In this document: piece by piece, positions 25,680 through 34,096 of the stretch
Layout of the letters: each line of letters opens with the position of its first letter
Numbering within the stretch: the stretch's first letter is position 1
From: an uncultured Poribacteria bacterium
Lineage (GTDB): Bacteria; Poribacteria; WGA-4E; WGA-3G
Assembly (NCBI GenBank): GCA_951828515.1
Contig: OX639992.1
Location: 1 to 64,000, forward strand
Direction: 5' to 3'
Length of the DNA: 64,000 nt
Program-made: the position numbers and the translations under genes
Notes under the pieces: generated by a model
Database searches by the model: none
Told to the model about the DNA's origin: nothing
What the model saw: only the letters and a program-made list of their open reading frames with translations

Positions 25680-27602
25680 TTACTCAAAAGCGTTCGCGAC
25701 AGCGACGAGATCGAGGATATTGACGACACCATCGCCGTTTAAGTCCGGCTTCGTTTCACCAAAAGCATTTGCGACAACCACCAAATCCAGCACATTCACG
25801 ATGCCATCGCCGTTGACATCACCGACGACATCCATGCCTACGTCTATGTTCCACGTCTGTTCCCAACTCTGTCCGTTTCGGACACTTTTCAAGAATCCCT
25901 GTGTTTTAACCATATGTGGCTCTCTCAACATCCAAGGTGCTCGAATGCGGATGGTTGGTAAAACATTCCATACGATATAAGCCTCTTGAAAGGGTCGATA
26001 GAGTTCAGGCTCGCCGTCTGGGTTTGGCACATGAAAGCCGTAGGGGATCGTCCAAGGTGAAAACAGAAAAGAACTGATCGGATGTGGTTGTTTATTATAA
26101 GACCGCCGGGGCCGTTGTGCTAAGTTCGTATTGAAGAAGGTGACTTCGTGAACACCTTCGCCACCGAGCACAATTCCCGGCATCGCTTCGGCGAACTCCT
26201 GATGCAGTAGGATGTTTCCCTCTGCAGCGGTTAATCCGTCAATAAGCCCATTAGCATCGTTGTCGACAGAGGTATTGATGTCCAAATGCAATGCATCTAT
26301 TGGGTAGGTTTCATACAGCGTTTTCATTTGCTCGACGAGATAGTTTCTAAACGCTTTTGCCGCTGGATTGATATAAGCGGTTGGGTAATCGTATGTAGGA
26401 TTATTCAACTCATAGCCGAGTTTATGTCCTCTGGTTGGGTGTCGAAATTGATATTTCTCAAACTCTGGATAGAGCGGACTATTCGGCGAACACCCATGAA
26501 AAGTTATGCGCGGCATGACTCGAAATCCGTAGCTATGCGCCGCTTTGAGATAATCACCGAATTCGGGATCAGGTACATAATCAGGTTCGAGTCCCCGGCT
26601 GGGATCGTACCACCCTATTATATATAATAGAGTGGTTGAAGGATTTACGTGTTCTGCAAATAGTGGTAGAATAGATATATCCATAGGGTTATAAGGCGCG
26701 TAGATGACTACTTCAAGGTCTTTGACCCATGCGGGTGGTTGCTTGGGTTGGAAAGCGGTTTCCATCCAGTTTCGGTAAATCTCCGCTGGGACTTGCCAAT
26801 CACCCCGGTATACGTTCAACCGCCACTCAACAGATGTTATCTCATTCTTATCACGGAAGGGTGCGAAATTGTGCGTCTTAAAACTCATGCCAAAATGCTC
26901 GCCACTCGGCGCATGATATACTGCTTTGAACCGAAAAGTTGTATCCGTGCTGCGCACAAAGAACCCACCACCTCCACCCTGTAGGATGGCGAGTTGCGCT
27001 GCCCACCTCCCGGGATACTCAAAACCTCTAAAACCTCTCTTAGGAATCTCAGAGGCGGCATTAATGATTTCACCACCACTGGCAGGTAATATCACGTCGA
27101 GTTGCTGGTTATCGAGGTACCCGCATCCCCACATAACACTTATGATATGTTTTGAAATACCGTGCTGCTGAATAACCAGATCCCCGGTATTGGCATCTAT
27201 ACTAATGCGAATCCAAACCGTTTTATCGAATCTATAATCCGGTCTATAATTTGAATAATCAGAATGATACGCGATTTCTACGCTCAGAGGGGATAACCTT
27301 TTGGATGCTACCTCCCAAGTATCATCTATGAGTTCAGAGTGATCATCTTCTCCCTCCTCATGTTGTATGGATAGACCACTCCGTCCATTTGATCGACCTT
27401 GGGGTGGTAGCGTGTAAGTTTCCTGGGTGAGTTTGTTGTGGAAGTGCACCAGCACGCCATGTTCAAAGCGCACACGATACCGATCCGTCTCTGCGAAAAC
27501 TTCGCCGTGTTCTCCCAGTGTCAAAGTGTTTGCCAACCCAGCGGCGACTAAAACAAACTGTAATATTACGATATACGCACATTTTGCACAGAACTTTCTC
27601 AT
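25680..27602 (-). CDS. DUF6259-like putative glycoside hydrolase with dockerin
   Basis: 640 residues, ATG at 27602 with AAAGGAG upstream, signal peptide [20 protein letters not shown]. An N-terminal beta-sandwich-like part (about 25-270) precedes a probable TIM-barrel part: [47 protein letters not shown] and [11 protein letters not shown]. This pattern fits the DUF6259/alpha-galactosidase-like clan; the acidic residues in ALHLDIN and GGEGVHE are candidate catalytic ones. The C-terminus is a dockerin ([24 protein letters not shown]). Extracellular glycan hydrolysis is inferred; the substrate is unknown. It lies between two cytochrome-LRR-cohesin genes and upstream of a GHL15-like enzyme on the same strand. 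Confidence 0.75.
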   Translation of the reverse strand: MRKFCAKCAYIVILQFVLVAAGLANTLTLGEHGEVFAETDRYRVRFEHGVLVHFHNKLTQETYTLPPQGRSNGRSGLSIQHEEGEDDHSELIDDTWEVASKRLSPLSVEIAYHSDYSNYRPDYRFDKTVWIRISIDANTGDLVIQQHGISKHIISVMWGCGYLDNQQLDVILPASGGEIINAASEIPKRGFRGFEYPGRWAAQLAILQGGGGGFFVRSTDTTFRFKAVYHAPSGEHFGMSFKTHNFAPFRDKNEITSVEWRLNVYRGDWQVPAEIYRNWMETAFQPKQPPAWVKDLEVVIYAPYNPMDISILPLFAEHVNPSTTLLYIIGWYDPSRGLEPDYVPDPEFGDYLKAAHSYGFRVMPRITFHGCSPNSPLYPEFEKYQFRHPTRGHKLGYELNNPTYDYPTAYINPAAKAFRNYLVEQMKTLYETYPIDALHLDINTSVDNDANGLIDGLTAAEGNILLHQEFAEAMPGIVLGGEGVHEVTFFNTNLAQRPRRSYNKQPHPISSFLFSPWTIPYGFHVPNPDGEPELYRPFQEAYIVWNVLPTIRIRAPWMLREPHMVKTQGFLKSVRNGQSWEQTWNIDVGMDVVGDVNGDGIVNVLDLVVVANAFGETKPDLNGDGVVNILDLVAVANAFE

Positions 27603-27709
27603 AGCTTTATCTCCTTTGACTGCTGACTCAGCTCAACCCACTCATCACCGATGGATAACCGGAAAGTTAATAAACATCAGCATCTCAGTTATCATAAAGT
27701 CATTTGATA

Positions 27710-30700
27710 CTATTTTACGATAACCATCCGCCGCGAATACGATAGACCCTCCGCCTGGAGTTGATAGAAATAGACACCACTGGCAACGCGTTCGCCGACA
27801 TCGTTTCTGCCATCCCAGTAGGCGGCGCGACTCCGACTCGTGTAGTAGCCTTCATGCTGGTGTCCGAGATTCAGTTGGCGGACGATAGTCCCCCGCATAT
27901 CATAGAGAGTGATTGTCACATCACTCGGGTTTGCCAAGTGATAGGGTATCCACGTCTCTGGATTGAACGGGTTCGGATAGTTCGGAAGTAGTGCTGTCTC
28001 TTCTGGTATTAGCGATGCTAAGAGGCGTTGAAGGTTCGCAATGCCCTCTTGGAAGGCGATAGAACCGTCATCTTCAACTTGTGCCTGTTCTATCCACGCC
28101 TGTATCATCGCCGGACCCAGTTCCGCTACATCGGGCATAGCAAAGATCGAGGGCGAATCTGAAGTCTTTGACTCACCCATGTGCTGTGCAACAACGATGA
28201 GATCTAAGATATTAACAATGCCATCGCCATTTATGTCAACTTCCGAACCCGAAGGCGCAGTTTTTCCCAAACGCTGCGCCACCAGAACTATATCCAAAAT
28301 ACTTACCTGACCATCTCGATTTACATCCCCGGTCGCGTGATCCCTCTCTATAGTGATGCCAACCTCATGGGGACCTGCGGAGATAGACACACCGTTGAGA
28401 GCAGCAAACTGAAAGTTTTCGAGTCTCAACTGCGTCTGTCCCGCTGTTTTTGCGGTGAATGTTACCGACAACAGGGTGCCTGTCCCGCTAACCCCGCCTT
28501 TGCTAAGCTTCGCTGAACTTAGTTTGGTAATTTCACCGGTCGCGTTATCAATCCTGCCTCTTTGGAAGAAAGTCGTTTTTCCTTCCGGCTTTAGGAAATC
28601 GCCTTCACTGACTTCAATCGCTTCAAGGACAGCAGGATCAAAAGCGATATCAAATTGCCATCCCGCTAAATCGAGAACATCCTCCGCGCTGATGTCGAGT
28701 GTAAAAATATCGCCCTGATGGATTGTGGACTCGGAAAAAGCGTATCCAACACCCGAGTTTGCTGATACCGTGTACTCTGTGCCTTCTTTAAATCCAAAAA
28801 ATCCGTGCCAAGCATGTCTGTCATCATAAACAGCAACTAACAAAACGTTTGTTGCTTGTCTCAGGGTAACAGAGAACATATCTTGGTAATCGGCAGAATT
28901 CCCCGCTACAGGATTGTTATGAACCAACTCTCCATTGAGCCAAACCTTGACGGCATCATCGCCGCCGACAAACATCTCCGTGTTCTGTTCACGCGGTGAA
29001 GACAGGAGCACCACCCCATAGGCAACGTGATGATCTATATTGCCAGTTCCCAATCCGGTATCATTTGCCATGTGATTTATGTTGTTCGAGCGTTCTGTAT
29101 TGATTTTGTGGGACACCCAAGCACTGTCCCCGACAGGATTACCTTCAATGGCACCTTTAGTAGCGACTTTCAGTTCCGTTATAGAGCCACCACTCATTTC
29201 TGCGAGAAAGTCTATCCCTGAAGCAGCAGCACCTGTCTCGCCCATGTCTCCTGTTGGGACAATCACCCATAACCACGGTCCTTCTATTTTCGGACCTGGC
29301 TTTAATGTGTTATCAGAATTGAATAACCGAAAGATAGACGTAGTTTCAGGAAATTCGTCCAAAGGTGAAAAGTCGGATATTGCGTTTTTCTCAAGATTTA
29401 ACCACCCCAACTTCGTCAACTCTGTTAGAGGTGATACATCCGAGATTTTGTTATCCTTAAGGTTTAGCCATTTTAAGTTAGTTAAGACTCCTAAGGCAGA
29501 TACATCCGAAACTTCGTTTTCCTTAAGATTTAACCATTTCAAATGAGTCAAGGCTCGTAAGGCAGATACATCCGAGACGCTGTTTTGTTCAAGACTTAGA
29601 CGCTCCAAATTGATCAAACCTGCCAAGGACGAGATGTTCGATACATTGCAGTTGAGGAGATACAATTCTTTCAAGTCTTTTACGCCTCTAAGTGTCGAAA
29701 GGTCGGGATTTCCTCCGCAAATATCTATCTTTTCGAGCGTTTTAAGTCCTACCAGTGGCGATAGGTCGGATAACGGGTTGGTCCAAGATCGAAACACTCT
29801 TAGGTTCGGTAATCCTGATAGCGGTGAAAGGTCGGATATATTGTTATCACTAATATGTAAATTCCGCAGGTTTTCTAATCCTGCTAATGACGGTAGGTCA
29901 GATGCTTGGTTATGGGCAAAAGCTAAGTACGACAAATTTTTTAGTCCTGCCACTGGAGATAGGTCGGATACTAAGTTAAAATTAAACCCTAATACCTCCA
30001 GATTTTCTAATCCTGCCACTGGAGATAGGTCGGATACCTTGTTTCTCTCAAAACCCAAGGAAAGTAGTTGTGTAAGTCCAGCGACCGGCGACAGATCGGA
30101 TATTTCGCTATTATTAACCACTAATTTCCTAAGATTAACTGCAAACTCAAGTCCCGTTAAATCGCGGATACCGTTGAATCCTAATTTGCTGGTCTCTATT
30201 TCTTTCAAAGTCGCCATTTCTTCCATCGTGATCGGTGTCCCCGGTGCTTTGCCAAGTGCCTTAGCAATTGCTCCATGCAGGTTCGGATCGGGAATGTAAA
30301 CAGATGCCCCAGGGATAATTTCTTCCTGAGGATCAATCGGAGTTGACACGCTCTTCTCAGGAAAATCTAACGCAAAAATCACGTCACTAAATCTTGATGT
30401 CCATGCATCGCGCTTTATCGTTCCAGTTTCCAGTACCAGCAATCCGAGGTTTTTCAAACCCACATTCTCACGAATCTTTCGGAGAAACGTCTGAGTTTCT
30501 AACCCGACAGCAGCAGCAGCATGCGCCGCATCAAGTGGTCTTTGAAATGCCTCGTGGAATCGTTGAACGGGTTCAATCCCACCAAAGACACCCCCTGTCG
30601 CTTCAAGTGCCTGCCTATAACGGGCAGTATCCTCTGCCACAAGCGTATCCATTGTCGCTTTGTCTGTATAGACTTGCAACACCCGGTCCTTGTCAAATGG

Positions 30701-31999
30701 TGGGTTCGGGTTTTTCTCAGCAACACTACGTACCTGATCTTCAAAATCTTTCATTCCTTCGGTGTGGCATCCGATACAGGAAAGTCCATTGCGCACAGTC
30801 GGATCGCTCGCAGCCGGATTAGAAACGATTTTTATTGGTGCCTCATCAAGTCGTCTGCCGCCGGCATTCGCGAGGTAGTACGCCTGCAATCCATTGGGTA
30901 AATTGAAGATAATTTCACCGCCATCGTGCGTGAAAGAGAGCGGATGCGTAAAGATATTCTGCGCACCCACGCTCCCCGCAAAGTCGTAACTCTTCCAATA
31001 CGCCCCGTATCGAGATTCATGACGTTCCACAACCCGATTATGATTCGACACCCCAGAGTTGTTGAAACCCGCACGCCAGACGCGTCTGCCTGCTGCATTC
31101 CGAATATTTTCAACGACATTCACCTCAAGCCGCGCCTCTAACTCTCGATCGGTTTCTGGAAGATCCAAGATGTCGTGATAAAGGGGTGGTAAGGCAGCTG
31201 TCGCGATAAACCAATCGACATGAACGAACGGCACATCGCACTCCATCGCTTCGCGTAGATTCGTCAGTTTTTCACGGAGACTCGTCTGTGTCGGCGCATT
31301 GAATTCGATCTCATAAGGATATGCCACCTCAAGCAGCGTCCACCGGTTGGTTCCGATCTCCCATTCATAATCGCGGAGATCAATATAGAAAATCGTTTCT
31401 TCCGGATCAATAGACTGTGGTCTGATAACCTCGCGTCCCCAGGAGAGACTATTCACGAGTTTCGAGAGTGCTCGTTGATAGGCGTGGAGTGCCTCCGCAC
31501 TCTCGCCAGCGTTATAGAGATGCGTCATCGTAAAATAACGGGTGAAAGGACGGTCAAAGGGTGAAAGTGAGTTGATATGCTTCTCAATCGTTTCAAGCAT
31601 TTTCTTGGGCGTAATGAAGTCACCATCTACTTCAGAGGTGCTTTCCCAATCCGGAGCACCTGCTTGAATCCAGTTACCAATCGTCAAGATTGCGGCAGGA
31701 GGAAGTTGCGGTTGACCCAACGGCATCCGTTTCGCTGGATCGTTCGTGAGGAGTCGCTTATAGAGTTCGGATTCAATCGGTTTTCCCGGGACGACTGCTC
31801 CGGTCTCGATGAGTGCTGTGTACTCGATAATGATTTCCTCTGTAAACGCTCCATGTTCTCCATGGCAGTTGAGACAGTTTTGCTCAAAGATCGCATACGC
31901 CTGCTGGGCGAGATTCTGTTGTGCATTAACACTGTGAGAGTTGCCCAGAATAATGGTCAATAGAGAAACGAAAGTAATAAATATTTTCCAATTTTTCAT
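27710..31999 (-). CDS. secreted cytochrome c / LRR / cohesin / dockerin protein, paralogue 4
   Basis: 1,429 residues, the longest of the four, with AGGAGG upstream of the ATG at 31999. The extra length is in the LRR region, where about twelve to thirteen units are seen, including near-identical neighbours (LKWLNLKENEVSDVSAL and LKWLNLKDNKISDVSPL) that suggest recent unit duplication. Signal peptide MKNWKIFITFVSLLTIILG; haem motifs CLNCH and CIGCH; a beta segment (DDAVKVWLNGELVHNN); cohesin-like domain (IFTLDISAEDVLDLAGWQF); dockerin (DVNRDGQVSILD, DINGDGIVNILD); tail YPNPFNPETWIPYHL with a slightly different end (SRRMVIVK). Flanked by the DUF6259-like gene downstream and the second GHL15-like enzyme upstream. 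Confidence 0.85.
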   Translation of the reverse strand: MKNWKIFITFVSLLTIILGNSHSVNAQQNLAQQAYAIFEQNCLNCHGEHGAFTEEIIIEYTALIETGAVVPGKPIESELYKRLLTNDPAKRMPLGQPQLPPAAILTIGNWIQAGAPDWESTSEVDGDFITPKKMLETIEKHINSLSPFDRPFTRYFTMTHLYNAGESAEALHAYQRALSKLVNSLSWGREVIRPQSIDPEETIFYIDLRDYEWEIGTNRWTLLEVAYPYEIEFNAPTQTSLREKLTNLREAMECDVPFVHVDWFIATAALPPLYHDILDLPETDRELEARLEVNVVENIRNAAGRRVWRAGFNNSGVSNHNRVVERHESRYGAYWKSYDFAGSVGAQNIFTHPLSFTHDGGEIIFNLPNGLQAYYLANAGGRRLDEAPIKIVSNPAASDPTVRNGLSCIGCHTEGMKDFEDQVRSVAEKNPNPPFDKDRVLQVYTDKATMDTLVAEDTARYRQALEATGGVFGGIEPVQRFHEAFQRPLDAAHAAAAVGLETQTFLRKIRENVGLKNLGLLVLETGTIKRDAWTSRFSDVIFALDFPEKSVSTPIDPQEEIIPGASVYIPDPNLHGAIAKALGKAPGTPITMEEMATLKEIETSKLGFNGIRDLTGLEFAVNLRKLVVNNSEISDLSPVAGLTQLLSLGFERNKVSDLSPVAGLENLEVLGFNFNLVSDLSPVAGLKNLSYLAFAHNQASDLPSLAGLENLRNLHISDNNISDLSPLSGLPNLRVFRSWTNPLSDLSPLVGLKTLEKIDICGGNPDLSTLRGVKDLKELYLLNCNVSNISSLAGLINLERLSLEQNSVSDVSALRALTHLKWLNLKENEVSDVSALGVLTNLKWLNLKDNKISDVSPLTELTKLGWLNLEKNAISDFSPLDEFPETTSIFRLFNSDNTLKPGPKIEGPWLWVIVPTGDMGETGAAASGIDFLAEMSGGSITELKVATKGAIEGNPVGDSAWVSHKINTERSNNINHMANDTGLGTGNIDHHVAYGVVLLSSPREQNTEMFVGGDDAVKVWLNGELVHNNPVAGNSADYQDMFSVTLRQATNVLLVAVYDDRHAWHGFFGFKEGTEYTVSANSGVGYAFSESTIHQGDIFTLDISAEDVLDLAGWQFDIAFDPAVLEAIEVSEGDFLKPEGKTTFFQRGRIDNATGEITKLSSAKLSKGGVSGTGTLLSVTFTAKTAGQTQLRLENFQFAALNGVSISAGPHEVGITIERDHATGDVNRDGQVSILDIVLVAQRLGKTAPSGSEVDINGDGIVNILDLIVVAQHMGESKTSDSPSIFAMPDVAELGPAMIQAWIEQAQVEDDGSIAFQEGIANLQRLLASLIPEETALLPNYPNPFNPETWIPYHLANPSDVTITLYDMRGTIVRQLNLGHQHEGYYTSRSRAAYWDGRNDVGERVASGVYFYQLQAEGLSYSRRMVIVK

Positions 32000-32126
32000 G
32001 TAATTTTTTCCTCCTTGTCCTAAGCCTTGATTCGCAATCTTTACAAGACGGACTGAGTTTTTTACCGCTCAACCCAACCTACAGGACCTATAGTAAACCA
32101 TAGGTTTAGATTCACACGATATGAGT

Positions 32127-33644
32127 CTACTCAAAGGCATTTGCCACAGCAACCAAGTCAAGAATGTTTACCGTGCCATCCCCATTGACATCTGGGACAT
32201 CTTTACCAAAGGCATTTGCAACAGCAACTAAATCGAGAATATTGACGATACCATCGCGATTAACATCCACAGTGGGATGCGTCTCTAACCTCGATTCCGA
32301 TTTCAAATATATCTCGCCGTCTAAGTCAGGTAGCACGTGCGAGCGTTTCTCCTTCACACCGCTCGCAATTCCTGATACATCCTCTGGTAATTCAATCTGT
32401 TGCTTCTTGCCACTGCGGTTGTAGACCGCCCAGCCATTGGTAAACTCGCGGATAAATAAGCCATCAATCGTCTTGCCAGCGCGGTTGATATAGAGCTGAC
32501 CTTTCGTTTCATTACCGCCGATAGGTTGACCGAGATCGGCATCATAGAAAGGATACCAGTATTGTTGGTGGGTATGATCGCCAGACTTACCAACTGCGTG
32601 TTCCTGTGAATGTCCTTCCCAAATCTCATAAATATGTTGGTGGTTGGATCCAGGAATTCCTGTGGCAAATGAAACATACCCATCAGAATGTGTGAGGCTT
32701 AGGGTCGTAAAAACGCGTGCCCATTGCTGATTCTTCGGGGAGTCCAGAGGCTCGCTTGGAAGCCCCCAACCCTCGAGACAGTTTACTTGGGGGTATCTGA
32801 AGTTCTCTTCATACCACAACAAGGCGTTTTCAATTTCAACCAAACGTTCGCGAGGGTACCCTTTTACAGTTCCTATCGCTTCCATGAATGCTCCATTAAC
32901 ATAGGGAGCGGAGCGAGGCACTTTACGGGTGTTAGTATTAACGATAATGAGAAAATCATCTCCAACTGCTTCACGGATACGCCTAACGAGTGAAACGAGA
33001 GCATCCACCTTACTACCATGATAGAGATCTGCCAATTCTTGATCCCATTCTTGTGATTCATCCCACCAATCCATGAAAATACCATCAAAGATACCGCATT
33101 TGGCAGCCGCAATTGCTTGTTGGACAAAGTGGTCCTGTACTTCGGGGTGTGTGTAGTCTATTAAAACTTCGCTCCAACCTTCGTCTTGAATTCTATCTCC
33201 CGATTTATCCCTGAGCCAATACGGCCAATCCTCTGGATAAGCTTCTGGGTGAGCACCATAATAGTAAATCGAAATAAGGTGCAGATGGTTTGGATTTAGA
33301 GCGTGTATCTGATTTCTCAGGCCCTTATCAAATTCAGCGGTTCCGGCGGGACTCGCTAACCTGACACCTTCTTCTGCAGAAAATTGAAAGTGGGTACTGC
33401 GGAATCCTCCTCCCCAAAACAGGTCGCGGTGTGCTAACATATTTTTAAGATATGACCATTCATGTATATCATCGGGCCTTGGATGGTTTAGGAGTGAATG
33501 CGCCCAAGGTACAAACACAGAAGGGTATGACCTATTTACGACGCGTTCTACGATATTGTCCCTACCGGTCTCGCATATTTCTTCAGAATATCCGAGATGT
33601 GTGAAAAGCAGCAGTAATAAAATAAAGAAAAAATTTTGTTTCAT
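32127..33644 (-). CDS. GHL15-like putative glycosidase with C-terminal dockerin, second copy
   Basis: 505 residues; signal peptide MKQNFFFILLLLLFTHLG; GGAGAA lies before the ATG at 33644. Same family as the gene at 23904: NRSYPSVFVPWAHSLLNHPR, AKCGIFDGIFMDWWDESQE, APYVNGAFMEAIG, QQYWYPFYDADLGQPIGGNE and GLFIREFTNGWAVYNRSGK. The C-terminus has two dockerin calcium loops (DVNRDGIVNILD, DVNGDGTVNILD). The terminal dockerin DNA of the two copies is almost the same. It is directly downstream (minus strand) of the sigma-LRR fusion that carries the same enzyme domain, which makes it the most obvious candidate target of that sigma factor. Confidence 0.8.
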   Translation of the reverse strand: MKQNFFFILLLLLFTHLGYSEEICETGRDNIVERVVNRSYPSVFVPWAHSLLNHPRPDDIHEWSYLKNMLAHRDLFWGGGFRSTHFQFSAEEGVRLASPAGTAEFDKGLRNQIHALNPNHLHLISIYYYGAHPEAYPEDWPYWLRDKSGDRIQDEGWSEVLIDYTHPEVQDHFVQQAIAAAKCGIFDGIFMDWWDESQEWDQELADLYHGSKVDALVSLVRRIREAVGDDFLIIVNTNTRKVPRSAPYVNGAFMEAIGTVKGYPRERLVEIENALLWYEENFRYPQVNCLEGWGLPSEPLDSPKNQQWARVFTTLSLTHSDGYVSFATGIPGSNHQHIYEIWEGHSQEHAVGKSGDHTHQQYWYPFYDADLGQPIGGNETKGQLYINRAGKTIDGLFIREFTNGWAVYNRSGKKQQIELPEDVSGIASGVKEKRSHVLPDLDGEIYLKSESRLETHPTVDVNRDGIVNILDLVAVANAFGKDVPDVNGDGTVNILDLVAVANAFE

Positions 33645-33791
33645 TTATGAAATTCTCCGTTTTTATATAGGTATGTGTCTGAGTCGACCATGTCTGTAGG
33701 ACACCGTTTTAGGACACCGTTTAACGACTGGAAAAGTAACTGTATATGCCCCTGGCGATTGCCGACATCTGCCCTCATGACTTTATTAATA

Positions 33792-33957
33792 TAACCCAAG
33801 TTGCCAGTTGTTTATCTACATAGCACTCCGCTGGAGTGCGGGAGCAGGAAAACGCCTTTTCTATAGACATACCACCCCTACGGGGTGTGAAGAGACACTT
33901 TTCCTTAGAAAATCTGTGTTTAAACACCCAAAACCGATTAGGTAGCAACTTGGGTTA
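33792..33957. repeat. MITE-like element A, copy 2, with target duplication
   Basis: A 166-bp element with 13-bp perfect terminal inverted repeats (TAACCCAAGTTGC / GCAACTTGGGTTA). TAATATA flanks both ends; copy 1 at 2169 is flanked by a different word. The interior contains the hairpin AGCACTCCGCTGGAGTGC and ACCACCCCTACGGGGTG. Confidence 0.65.
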
Positions 33958-33997
33958 ATATAAGGATTAATTCCAGTCATAGTAGATTCCCATGACT

Positions 33998-34096
33998 TTA
34001 GCCTTCTCCAAGAGCATTAGCGAGATAATGAGATACAGGACATTTACAAATATCTACAACGGCATTACCTTTAACAGTCAGAGATGAACTCGCTTC
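33998..34096 (-). pseudogene. decayed dockerin behind the sigma-LRR-GH stop codon
   Basis: Reading on in frame past the TAG of the upstream gene gives LTVKGNAVVDICK and later HYLANALGEG before a TAA. Aligned with the dockerin of the sister enzymes ([12 protein letters not shown] ... AVANAFG) the spacing and several positions agree, while the calcium ligands are lost. It is a dockerin relic cut off by a nonsense codon. Confidence 0.55.
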
